A DNA stretch of 64,000 bases from Liolophura sinensis. Taxonomy: Eukaryota > Mollusca > Polyplacophora > Chitonida > Chitonidae. How positions within the stretch are numbered: position 1 is the first letter of the stretch; the number at the start of each line of letters is the position of its first letter. Positions 12,550 through 23,369 of this stretch are shown here, piece after piece. Both the position numbers and the translations under genes were made by a program. Location: positions 75,073,005 through 75,137,004 of the forward strand of contig NC_088300.1 of NCBI RefSeq assembly GCF_032854445.1, given 5' to 3'. The notes below the pieces were generated by a model. That model made no database searches. It was not told where the DNA came from and saw only the letters and a list, made by a program, of their open reading frames with translations.

Positions 12550-13960
12550 CCTTTTGTCAATTGCTTGATAGGTCAGAATGATCCACAATATTTCCAGCGA
12601 GACATAATCAATGCTCTCTACTAACAGATGATGTCATGTCTTTTGCCCGATCGAGACAAATGTCACACACTTTGATGTTTAACTTCGCTGTATACCCAGT
12701 CACGGCGGCACCATAAATTGATGACTAGACTGCGAAAGACCAATGGGAACTGTGCCAATTCTGTAAGTCCTTGTCACACAAACCAAAGAAACATTAACCT
12801 TACATTACCCATCCAGAGCAACACAGAATTCAAGAGAGTTGCGTACACGCCTAGAGTATTCCGACCCGCTCCTTTTGTAACCAGAAATCAAGCCTATAGC
12901 CTTACACTATATTAAGATCAATGTTCTCTCCCACCAACCCCTTTCTGGCTATGGGCAAGAGTGTGGAGTTCAACAACAATGAAGTACATGTAAATTAATA
13001 CATATATAACTAATTATCTGTTAGCTACTACTGTACATGGTTCTGTATACAACCACCACCACTGCCAGGTGCATGGCGTAAACTTCCTGTCTTCATCATT
13101 AGAAATGCACATAACGCCTACAGTTCCGGTGCTGGTGTTTCAATTCAAGAAAATACCAAATTGTTTGAAGATATCACAAGATTTATTATAATTCAGAGAA
13201 TTGGAAAGTTCATCCGGTTTTCGATTTCCCGTTTTCCCTCTTATAAATTTTAAATCTCATCACGCCATTAGAACGATAAACACCAATGGGCCAAATAAAT
13301 AATATGGCTGCATACAGAATCGCTGCATGAAGTTGAACTATAAACTGCTGACCTCCACCCTTCTCTGAATTTATGCATGTATGTTCCTGATTCAATTTCT
13401 CTTTGCGGCTGGCTATTATAATCGTCGATATAGCTTTCCAGAAATTTCCATATACACTCCTATAAACAGGCCCACCCAAAGTATGTTTACACGTGAAAGT
13501 GTCAAAGATCTAGTTTGTTATAAAGAGAGCGATTTCATGAATGCTACGAGAACTATAGCTTCAGTTCAACAGTGAATCAAGTGTTTAGCAACCAGATATG
13601 CCTGTTAACTGTAATGCTGTAAACCGCACTGCCTTGCATAGTAAACCAAATACATCATTGCAGCCTATATAAATGGATTAAAAGACCTGCGAAGACCTTG
13701 CTTTCGCGTATAGGCCTAGGACTATAACATATGATTTGAGCCTATATCGGATTTGAGGAGACTATGTATAGGGCCAGCTTCAACAAATATGTGCACGGTA
13801 GCGATTGGTCCGTGTTTCAGCATGTTTCGATGTGGTTATATATAGGAAAGTGGCCTTATCGCTCCGCTAGTCAATTGGGTTTTACCGATCGAAAGGCAGG
13901 ACTGAACGAAAATTAGTCTCGACTCTTTAATACAGAAGTTATATGATTATTTGACACATA
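12550..13960. other. Intergenic, nothing recognised
   Basis: Short ORFs overlap on both strands between 13210 and 13575 and have no domain I know. No repeat stands out. Confidence 0.4.
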
Positions 13961-13970
13961 TAATAGTTAG

Positions 13971-14060
13971 GAGAACAGACAGGTTTCTTATGGATAACAA
14001 TTCCTGTGTTTATTAGCTAATAAACACAGGAGCTGTTATCCATAAGAAACCTGTCTGCTC
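13971..14060. repeat. 90-bp near-perfect palindrome (hairpin)
   Basis: The left arm contains cagacaggtttcttatgg, then ataaca and cctgtgtttattag. The right arm is its reverse complement and meets it with almost no loop at the self-complementary centre ttagctaa. Differences are limited to an extra base pair or two near the outer end and a two-base mismatch in the middle (attcc against gctcc). Arms are about 45 bp. A cruciform or a transcribed hairpin is possible; it may also be a mini inverted-repeat transposon. Confidence 0.9.
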
Positions 14061-14311
14061 ACCTGTACAATCCCTGGTCCTATATGCCTCTGAAAGAAGC
14101 CGATAGTTAGGTTTTCTTTGGCCGTTCTATGAAAAATCAGCCTAGAGATAGCGCTTTACGATATAAAAGAATAGTCAGACGTATTAATCCGAAAACTCGG
14201 TAGACCTTGATTATAACATCACCCTATTTCCATACCTCATATACCACGCTTACAGTTATACAGCAACCCCAAAGAAAGGTGCGCCTAGCAAACGTCTTGT
14301 ACATGTAGGTG

Positions 14312-14384
14312 TTCATGGGAAGAGTGAGTGAGTGCTTGGGGTTTAACGTCGTACTCAATAATTTTTCAGTCATTCATGGGAAGA
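14312..14384 (-). mobile_element. 5'-truncated SINE family A inserted in a minisatellite
   Basis: Positions 14324-14372 hold only the tail of family A (gtgagtgagtgcttgggg to atttttcagtcat). They are flanked by the 12-bp direct repeat ttcatgggaaga (14312-14323 and 14373-14384). Those 12 bases also belong to the minisatellite unit. The neat interruption of one unit nevertheless fits an insertion with target-site duplication. Confidence 0.75.
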
Positions 14385-14915
14385 TGTGCCTAGGCAGATG
14401 TGTTGTACATGAAGGTGTTCATGGGAAGATGTGTCGATGCAGGCGTGTTATACATGAAGGTGTTCATGGGAAGATGTGCCTAGGCAGACGTGTTGTACAT
14501 GTAGGTGTTCATGGGAAGATGTGCATAGGCAGACTATACATGAAGGTGTTTATGTGAAAATGTGCCTAGGCAGACGTGTTGTACATGTCGGAGTTCATGG
14601 GAAGATGTGCCTAGGCAGACATGTTGTACACGTAGGTGTTCTTCGGAAGATGTGCCCAGGCAGATGTGTTGTACATGAAGGTGTTCATGGGAAGATGTGC
14701 GTAGGCAGACGTGTTATACATGAAGGCACCTATGGCACGTGGTGCATAGGCAGACGTGTTGTGCATGGTGTTCATGGGAAGGTGTGCCTAGGCAGACGTG
14801 TTGTACATGAAAGTGCCTATAGCACGTTGTACCTAGGCAGACGTGTTATACATGGAGATGTCCGTGGGACGCTGTGCCTTAGCAGACATGTTTTACACGG
14901 ACGTGCCCATGGAAA
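14385..14915. repeat. Minisatellite, 45-bp unit, open in frame
   Basis: About eleven or twelve copies of a unit containing gttcatgggaagatgtgcc, then taggcagacgtgttgtacat. The unit is mostly 45 bp, a multiple of three, so one frame stays open for 154 codons and reads as repeats of VHGKMCLGRRVVH. A shortened unit near 14528-14540 shifts the frame. Later units (from 14715) are more diverged. I take the ORF as a consequence of unit length, not a gene. Confidence 0.85.
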
Positions 14916-15589
14916 TGCAACTGGTATATACACTGTATAAAGTAATGGTGTATGTACATCACAATATCTGTGAAACCTTGTTTGTAAAACTACCATGAAG
15001 TGTAGTATAGTCCGGTAGTTCATGCTATATATAACTATATATAGACTCACAGCAGGCAACATTCATTTCAATCTGTTTTCGACTCGTCTCTTGTGTAAAC
15101 TTTCCCACATGATATACATGATTAATTACATGTTAAAGTCACTCAACGGTAGGCTCGCATCCAGAGTGGAAAGCAAGCCAACCGACAATCTCTGTCAATT
15201 GTGACCGGAAGCTATGATATTCCAGGCGCCTAGAGACGTGTTCTGAGCACTGTTAGGGCAAACAAATGTATACATAAATAGATGTGAACAGAGCCTAACA
15301 CATCAAATATATTAAAAACGTTATTAACTAAGGTGATATTCGAGGCCCTTCGTGTGAACATGGGGGATGGAGGGCGCGTCGGCGTCCTTATTGCGCAACG
15401 GTAAAGGAAAGCAATGCATTACTTGTTTCCAATATTACTGAAGGAAATGGAGCAAAGTTTTAGTTCATCATACCGAAAATCCAGTCAACGGCATTGTTGC
15501 ATGGTCATATACTGCTATTCCCCGTGGAATGATAGGATGTAATCAAATTCAGAAGGCGTATAAAACATACAATCTGAATGGCCAATTTA

Positions 15590-15823
15590 CTTATTTTTTG
15601 TATGCCGTGCTTAAGAATATTTCACTTATACAACTTTTGTCAGTATTTTGGACGGAGGAAAGCGGGAAAAGCCCGAAGGACATTCAGGACCATCTGCAGG
15701 TTGCCGACAGACCTCCCCATACTACCGAAGAGGAAGCCTGCATAAGCTGGGCTCGATCTCGCAGGGACTCACATTGGTGAAAGGCTCCCGAGTCAACATG
15801 CTACACGCTAACTACTCGGCGCT
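15590..15823 (+). mobile_element. SINE family B, old copy
   Basis: This copy shows the family B order: tacgcc-type start (atgccgtgcttaagaatatt), a ggaggaaagcgggaaaagcc block, the ccatctgcaggttgccgaca block, and a decayed tRNA-like end (cacattggtgaaaggctccc). It is diverged throughout, so it is an old insertion. Confidence 0.75.
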
Positions 15824-15829
15824 CGTCAG

Positions 15830-17685
15830 AATGTCGACTTTTTAACTGAACACTTTAAACTAAAAATTCTTTAACATCTGAATGGATTAAATCGAGAATC
15901 AATGGAATAAGGTATGAATTTTGCCTCCACGGGGCCTTGCTCCATATACCTATCCCACATGCAACAACCGTGGGATATTAGGACTCGTGTATTTTACCGC
16001 ATGCACGATTTCGTTCGTTTTCGTGACTGAATACACCAACATTGCATAAATAACTGATATGCATGTATTGATGTACAACTGACTGTGTGTAGATAGGGAA
16101 TGGTACAAGTTGAGTGTTACTTCCCTTTATTTACTTCTGGTACATTCCAGAAGCTATATCAATGTGGGGAAGTTCTCAAGTCAGTTGGTCCGTGTTTTTT
16201 TCCGGGCACGCCGACTTTCTCCATCCATAAAATTGACCACCATCGTATGTGACAAATTCTTGAGTATGGGGTCAAGCAACAATTAACAAAATAAATCCAA
16301 CGTTGGCGCCAGCAGAATAAGAGAACAATAGCACCATTCGCATCTCACAGTCTACCCGACAAGCTCTCAGACAGCTGGTTGTATTCGAACATGCAATCTA
16401 ACAAGTTTACAACTGCATATACTACGGCCTTTTGTCAATTTACCTGTCAGAGTCTTCTTCTATCTGTTCATGTAATTGCATAAATAATAGCAATTTACAC
16501 GCAGTTAATTGCTGATTGTAATTTATTAGGCGTCTCTGGTCTAGAATTACTCAAAATGCCTTGTTGTCATCATATTAGACATACAATCACATTAAAACAT
16601 TGCAAAGGGGCCAGGCTTCCAGGATGCTTAGTCCACCAGCAGAACCCTGGTTTATGCAAGAATACAACATAATTAAAGAGGTAAAACTGGGGTAGAGACC
16701 ACAGTGTGATAGCTGGCAAATACTTCGTTTCAAAGTTATGTACTAAGAAGCGTACTTGTACCTAGAGCTAGGTATTATGCACAAATGTAAGTATATCCAT
16801 TCGGTTGTGGGAAATATTTGATACTTATTGAAAGTCCTGTAATGCACGTTGGTTCCAGACGTGTTTTTGCTTCGCTTCACGTGGTTTTGACGTGTTTATA
16901 GAACCTTCTCCGCAGGAGTTTATACCTTTTAACACATGTCTGTAAGGGAAAGAGAATCTTTCAAAAGAGAATGTTGCGTGCAAAAGTTCGTACTAGGAAG
17001 TAAATTATTTTCAGTGTCAGTGCTATGGGCTTCAGTACAGCAATGACTATATCAAATCACATCAGCACGACAACGGCTGGCGCTCTGTCCCATTAGCAAG
17101 TCAGCCGCCCAGTAAGTGGAAAAGACAATTCTGGATGATGCTTTCCTGTTTAACTGAATTATACGGTATTGTACATGTGTCAAGAACTCAACCAAACAAC
17201 TCCAGGACTGCCAGGATATTAAACTCTGTTTAGCGGGTATATGCTTTGCTGACCGCCACAGTCTGAATGAAACTGTTAAACTTTATCCCTGCAAATTACA
17301 ATATTGACAAGCTTGTACTGAGCTTTAAGACAGCCCTTGCGTCATGTCCAAGTAGAGATTACAAGATTGACACGCAGATATACTGACTCACTCTCCTGAT
17401 GATATAACCATGGTGTAATGAACCTTCAATTTCGAAATTGGCAGCAATTCGATATGAACTGATTTATTGATGCAATCAAACGATACTTTATATAAACAAG
17501 GAACAACAGTGTGCTAGAACCTCCAAATAGTACTAAGTTCATTATTTCAGAATACGATAATGTTCAAAAGAGTTTTATTATCTAGTGCCACAATAATTTG
17601 ATGAATAAACATTTACACACTAAAAACAGTTTTAATTTTATTATAATAACGTTTATTTAAATATTAATACATATTATTATAACAT
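15830..17685. other. Intergenic, AT-rich, nothing recognised
   Basis: No gene or clear repeat is visible. The right part (17570-17700) is very AT-rich and leads into the SYCP3 poly(A) signals. Confidence 0.45.
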
Positions 17686-17687
17686 TA

Positions 17688-17699
17688 TTTATTTTTATT
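17688..17699 (-). promoter_or_regulatory. Candidate SYCP3 poly(A) signals
   Basis: Two adjacent AATAAA hexamers on the minus strand (17688-17693 and 17694-17699) lie about 100 nt past the SYCP3 stop codon. Another AATAAA lies at 17652-17657. Confidence 0.55.
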
Positions 17700-17797
17700 C
17701 TAAAAATATACACGCATTGATATGGATTTAACGCAGACAAAAACTCATTGGTTAACCTTTTGTAACCGATTCAGGAAATTCTTCACCAGCAGTCTTT

Positions 17798-20700
17798 TCA
17801 AAACAGCATTGTCTGTAAGGACTTGCGCACGTTTGCCATCTCTTGTTGTTGCTGTAATGTCAGAACAGCCCAAGTGAGTGAACAATCCTAGGCCATTAAT
17901 TGCAAGAAGATGCTATCACAGAAACTAGAAACATACAACTCATTGACGTAGGAAGTTTAATTTTGTAAAGTAGTCAACAAGGTAGCGATACCTTTAAAGT
18001 CATCTACTGCAACGTGATGTGAAAAGTCTACTGAAAAATGCGTTTTCAAGCAGGTTGCTATGAAATAGTTTGAAAGTTCACCCCATGATCACGTTCATGG
18101 AGAATCATATTTTTTCACCTGAGAACATATAAATCCACACCTACATAACAAATGCAAGAGTGACTACAAAGAATGGTATAAGACATTAGGGTTTCACTTA
18201 CTGTATCCATGAGGATCTTTTTCTGAAGCAAGGCCATTTCTTTTCTAAGCTCAGATTGTATGTTGCTGTGTTGATCCTTATGGCACTTCTCCAAATCCCC
18301 CATGCCCTATAACATTCAAGTTCACAATTTATAGGTAAAGCAAAAAGTTGGAAATAGTAAGTCTTTGAAGAGCGTTATATGAATTAGATATCATGGTCTT
18401 TATTTTGGTTTCATTAAAACATCCTGACCCAGATTCTGATAGATGTTTACATGTAATGTTCATTCTTGATAGAGTGTTTTGTATTAAATAGTAGGCAAAG
18501 GTATGACCACTTTAAACGTCATTTTGTGTACCTTTACTTGATCAAGTTTGTGCACTTCATGTGTACACAGAAGCTTCAATGGTACTTTTAAGAATAAGGT
18601 ATTTTTACATAACATGGTTTTTGCACAGTTCAAATAACTGAACAAGACAACTGGTACCACACCTTTGAGAACTGGTCATACAACTGGCGCAAGGTCCTTA
18701 ACCTCTGACTCTGGACAGCTCTTGCCTGTTGAAAGAGCTTCTGTTGTTGGCGAAATAATGCCTAGAAAACAAGAGTAAAGGGTTTTACTAGTGCACAAGT
18801 CAAAAGCTAGTTTGATCACGACAAGTCTCAGAAGCTTAATAATTAAAATCATTCAGTCATTGAGTTTGTATGCACCCAAGACGACATGAAATCCATGCTG
18901 TATCAAGTTGTTTAAAGGAAAGCCTCGTGACATATCTGATAAGTATTAATAAGAATCTCTTACAGTTACTTACAGTTAACTTTTCCTCTTGATCTTTAGT
19001 CTTCTCAAGATCACTTTCCCATTGCTGGAACACAGATGTTGCTTGCTTTTGATATTCATCATTCAGCTTATTTCTGAAATGTGAGAGAAACATTGGAATC
19101 AAATATCAGTGGCCAAAGACCCTGGAAATTTATATCCTAAGTTTTTACACTATTCTTTTTTATTCTACTCGGTCCAAGCACAGATGCCTCAAAATGTAGA
19201 AAAATGGTTTGTTTGCTGGTATGCACTGTGACTGATTTTTTTATTACAATACTTACTGAAAAACAAACAAAAAGTGACACCTGAAATCAGTGGCCTTATG
19301 ACTTATCACCAGTGGCCACCCTATTAATGATAGTCTTGTCAACTTTATGCCATCTTGTGCTTAAACTGGTCAGTTAATGAAATTTTTAAAATATTATGAC
19401 AAAGCGATGCCCAAGATAGAAATTCATATTTGTGATAAACAATTCCATCAATGTTGTACTGTGGCCAAAGTTATTCCTTCTAAGCTTTAGTCTTCCCAGA
19501 TTATCCATACCTCTCTTGCTGTTGTCCATACCAAATATCCTCCAGTCTCTTTGTGCTATTCTTCAATGAGTTCTGGGTGAATTGCTCCAACCTCTTCCTC
19601 TTTGCTATTAAGGTCTTTGAAATGTCGGCTTTAGAAGGAAATCAATAATTAAATATCAATACTTGTATGTACTGATGCATTTACTTTTTCTACATTTGCA
19701 CGTCTAACTCAAAAGAAAATTTAAATAAAAGCAGTGGTGTAATATTAATTAAAATTTTGCACATTTAAAGAAGCACACCCATTATACTGATCTAAAGGAC
19801 TCAGGTATGATGAGGTCAACCCAACAATGTCTATGTGTCATTATTGTTAATATTAACTATTCCTTTATGACAAGTCTCAGCACATCACATAATAACTTAC
19901 TGACAGTCTCTGTTATTGATTTATGTGTTAATGTACAGGAAATAATTGTATATCTGTTACTCTCCTATCTGCTTTTATAAGACCACATCAAGTCCAATGC
20001 CAAACACTAAATGTTCTTGAATAAATAAAAAAAAAACAAAGAATTCTTAAAATTAAATCATCATATTTCATTCATAGTGTGATTAACAGATGCCCTTTGT
20101 AACCACTTCAAAAATATGATAATAACCAACCTCCAAAGCACTCCAACATTTTCTGCATTTCCATGCTAATAGTATAAAAAGAGAAAAAGAAGAAAAAAAG
20201 AACAGCTTTAAAGTATTGACTCTGAAAGCATTTAACGTAGCTTCCACTTAATTTCAGAAAGACAGACGAAATGAAGTTAGAAGACACAATGAACACGTAG
20301 CGTAGTTCAAATCAGATGTACAGTGTCAACTGAATTCAACCAAGTTTATCGAACAAAATGTTCTCTTTATTTAATTAGGCGTAATTAATTAGGCCTTATT
20401 ACTTTCGTTTATAGATTGTGGCTTCGTAAATATCAAAGCAATTATGCTACTTACCCAAAATCTCCCGATTCTTCGCTGGCATCTCCTTCTCCGTGGGGTC
20501 GCTTCCTACCTACAGCTCCCCCCCTCGGTATAATAGGAGTCTCATCTGAAATGATTTGATTTCAACACACATTAACTACTGTGTATTTTTAAATTTCCAT
20601 CGCACTGCAAATGAGTTTAAAAGCACGAAAGTAGGGTAAAGTGGTTAAAATTGTTTCAGGTTCAATTTCAACATTGGCAGATAACCACCCCATTTTTCCG

Positions 20701-20840
20701 AGAGTGTTAACGACACTTTTTCTTAAAATGCTGAAGAGAGAAAGCTCACCGCGCAAAAGACTGTTTGCTTCAAGCATGTCATGGTCAAGGGTGTTTCGCT
20801 GTGTGGCGCTGGTGCAATCCTTTTTAGATTGGCGGGGCAT
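17798..20840 (-). CDS. SYCP3: Synaptonemal complex protein 3 (SYCP3), complete
   Basis: This gene encodes a meiotic chromosome-axis (lateral element) protein that assembles into fibres and compacts chromatin loops in prophase I. Coding exons, 5' to 3' on the minus strand: 20840-20750, 20545-20455, 20165-20131, 19628-19511, 19073-18974, 18761-18663, 18306-18202 and 17851-17798. They have consistent phases and sum to 693 nt (230 aa; the vertebrate protein is about the same length). The N-terminus (about 1-70) is divergent and has a basic patch GRKRP. From about residue 75 the Cor1/Xlr/Xmr coiled coil follows: [51 protein letters not shown] and the family's typical end RKSLQTMLF. The ATG at 20840 opens the first exon and joins in phase. 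The third exon is only 35 nt. Identification is by clear similarity along the whole coiled coil. Confidence 0.97.
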
Positions 20841-20929
20841 TGTAAATGCTTTCGTTTCCGCTTCTGTAGCTCAAAAAGAAGAGTTAAAAGTTTCGGTCTT
20901 GCCTCAGTACCGCGAGCAGAAGCAGACGG

Positions 20930-20990
20930 CCGATAAACTTCCGGCTACATCGACGCCGCGCCACGCACACGCACTATAAATATAGGGGGG
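20930..20990 (-). promoter_or_regulatory. Candidate SYCP3 core promoter
   Basis: Upstream of the SYCP3 start lies a TATA-like stretch (ctatatttatag, 20974-20985) and, about 30 bp closer to the gene, an ETS-type ccggaagt (20937-20944, minus strand) in a locally GC-rich segment. The TATA-like stretch is almost palindromic, so its direction is ambiguous. The start site is not known. Confidence 0.4.
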
Positions 20991-20999
20991 AACAACTCC

Positions 21000-22480
21000 G
21001 TCAAAAAAAAGAAAACTCGGCAGCCTAAAAGCCACGTTTGAAAAAAATAAAAATAAAAAAATAAAAAAAATAAAAAAAGAAGAAAAAAGAAAACAAGTCT
21101 AAAGCCACGTACAATATATGTAGTAGATGTGTTGTACTCTTTCTGGGCATTGCAGAACAAACAATACTGATTAAGCCCCTTGAATTACATCTCAGCTCTA
21201 CAGACTCGATCTCTTTAATCCAAACAAAACACGTTATTTTACAACATCCTACGACCTTCTCCTGCCATTAGACGGCTTATAATATAGAGGTATGTTTCTC
21301 ACATTTTATAATTTTCTTCCATATGCCTAGCAGGTTTATATATATAGGCATACATCATGACGATCATGTGATGCTCATGTGCCATTAAGGCTCTCCTGAT
21401 GTCAGAAATCTGTAAATTTGTTTTCAACCATATCCTTCTTTATGCTAAATATACAACACCAATAAAGAGCTCAAAAGAATCCTTATCATATATAAAATAT
21501 TACCAACATATACAAAGCCACCAGTAATTAGGATTTATCTAATTATCTTCTAAGACAATGACATCATGGAGTAAAACGTTCAGATCTCCTCCTGTTTTTC
21601 AAATAGGTGTATACATTATCATATAAAACAATCCTCGTGTGTCCATGCAAGGCACTCCACCTGCGATTTTGGAAAATATCATACTTCATACCATTTAACA
21701 GTTTCAATTATTTGCAAATGTTATTGATAATTTGTGAAGAAAACAGATAGGCCCTATACAGTATAAGCTATATTCTAACCGTTTTCACCACTGGATGCTG
21801 CAAGATGATCTGCATGTCTTCGGTAAATATTCCGGCATAAGTCAATAGCAGGCCTATAAAGTGTTAGTCGAACCGACGATGATGGCCCTTATATTCATGA
21901 ACGTCATTTAGGTTAATCGGCATCTTCATTAAATCAAGTCAGGTACTACGATTTTGACAAATTTTTCTTCGTGCTACATGTAAATCCACTATACCTCATT
22001 GGAACATCATAGCGAATTCTGGATTCGAAGATCAGTGAGGGCACCTGTAGTCACTAAAAACGATCTGACCGCCACTGAGACTGGCAGATTCACTGCTAAC
22101 CTGACAGCACAGTGTGGCGGCAGTGACGCTACTGGTCTCCTGTAGTGACCCAGCAATGGAAGGACACGTCAGCATGCACCCTTGTGTCATGATTGATCTA
22201 CGTTGTCTTCCAGGTGATTTCCACTTCATTAGATACATTTTTTATTTTTTTTAATGACGATCAAAAGGCAAAGCCTAAGCAGGTGTAGGTATAATATTAC
22301 ACACTTTAAACCCATGTGCTGGGTTTTATTAAAATCGCACCTGCTGTACATGTGATATATTCATGAAATAATGACATCAATAAGATCGTTTCCAAAAGCA
22401 TGTCTTTCATATAATTAATATGAATCACAGAAGTAATGACTGGCAGATTATGCATAAGGAAATATCTTAGAATTTATTTT
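21000..22480. other. Intergenic between SYCP3 and TMEM237
   Basis: There is an A-rich low-complexity tract at 21040-21095 and AT-rich unique-looking DNA after that. The ORF at 22032-22238 has no recognisable domain. Confidence 0.45.
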
Positions 22481-22487
22481 ACATTGT

Positions 22488-22665
22488 TAAATCCAACTGA
22501 TTCGGGCTCCCTCTCTCTTTGTGCGAAAGATGGACTGACACCAACTTGCGGATGGTCATGGGTTTTCCCTGTGCTCTGCCTCGTTCCCACCCACCATAAT
22601 GAAGACTGTAAGTGACATGTTCTCGAGTACGTCGTAAACCACTAATCAAATAAAATAAATAAATC
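22488..22665 (-). mobile_element. SINE family B, partial
   Basis: Read on the minus strand, it has the aaataaa-rich tail next to tttgattagtggtttacgac, then the accataatg block and the catccgcaagttgg block. The tRNA-like head is missing. Confidence 0.75.
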
Positions 22666-23045
22666 AATATAGTTTACAAATTCTATAAAATACCAATAAA
22701 AAGACATAATAAAATATTTGGCAAATAATTTGAACATACTTGTATTAATATGTATCTGTCTAAAATGACCAGCAATACCTGTCAGACACTGGGGCATGAT
22801 ACAAGTAGTCTTGTACGATCTTGCACAATGTAACATATCAGGTATAACAAGGAAAATTCTAAAAACCAGAAGAACATGGCCACCAGTCAGATTCACACAA
22901 TATAATACTCTTCTCTCGTTGTTATCAAACAACATAATTACTGAACAGTATGGATAAATTGGATGTCATGCTATTCTGATACACTGCACCAATTATATAT
23001 TGTAACATCTCAAGCCTTTGACAAAGACAGTCAGGCCTGTTTTAG

Positions 23046-23051
23046 TTTATT
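23046..23051 (-). promoter_or_regulatory. Candidate TMEM237 poly(A) signal
   Basis: The first clear AATAAA on the minus strand after the TMEM237 stop is about 320 nt downstream. Assignment is by position only. Confidence 0.35.
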
Positions 23052-23369
23052 AAGAGAGACAGGATTGAACATTATCTGGAGGGACTGTGATGAACACATT
23101 ACAGCACAACAGAAAAGTTAATAAATAAAAAAATAATAAAATGAAGAAATATGTACTGTAGATGTTTGTATACAGTGATTACTTTGTACAACAAAAAAAA
23201 CGACATATCACAATGCTTCATCAGATACATGAATATACTTGATCTTAATCACGGCATCACTATAGTAAATAGTCTAATATGATAACAATCACATCAGTAT
23301 GCATGCACACATTCTTTCTTGGAAAGTGACAAATACACAGAGCAATGTTTTACTTCTTTAATGACAATT

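Noticed and set aside
14476-14940. 154-aa Cys/Arg/His repeat ORF
   Set aside because: It is produced by a 45-bp minisatellite whose length is a multiple of three; there is no promoter, splice context or family.
20641-20979. 112-aa plus-strand ORF
   Set aside because: It overlaps SYCP3 exon 1 and its promoter on the other strand. It has no family match, while SYCP3 explains the region fully.
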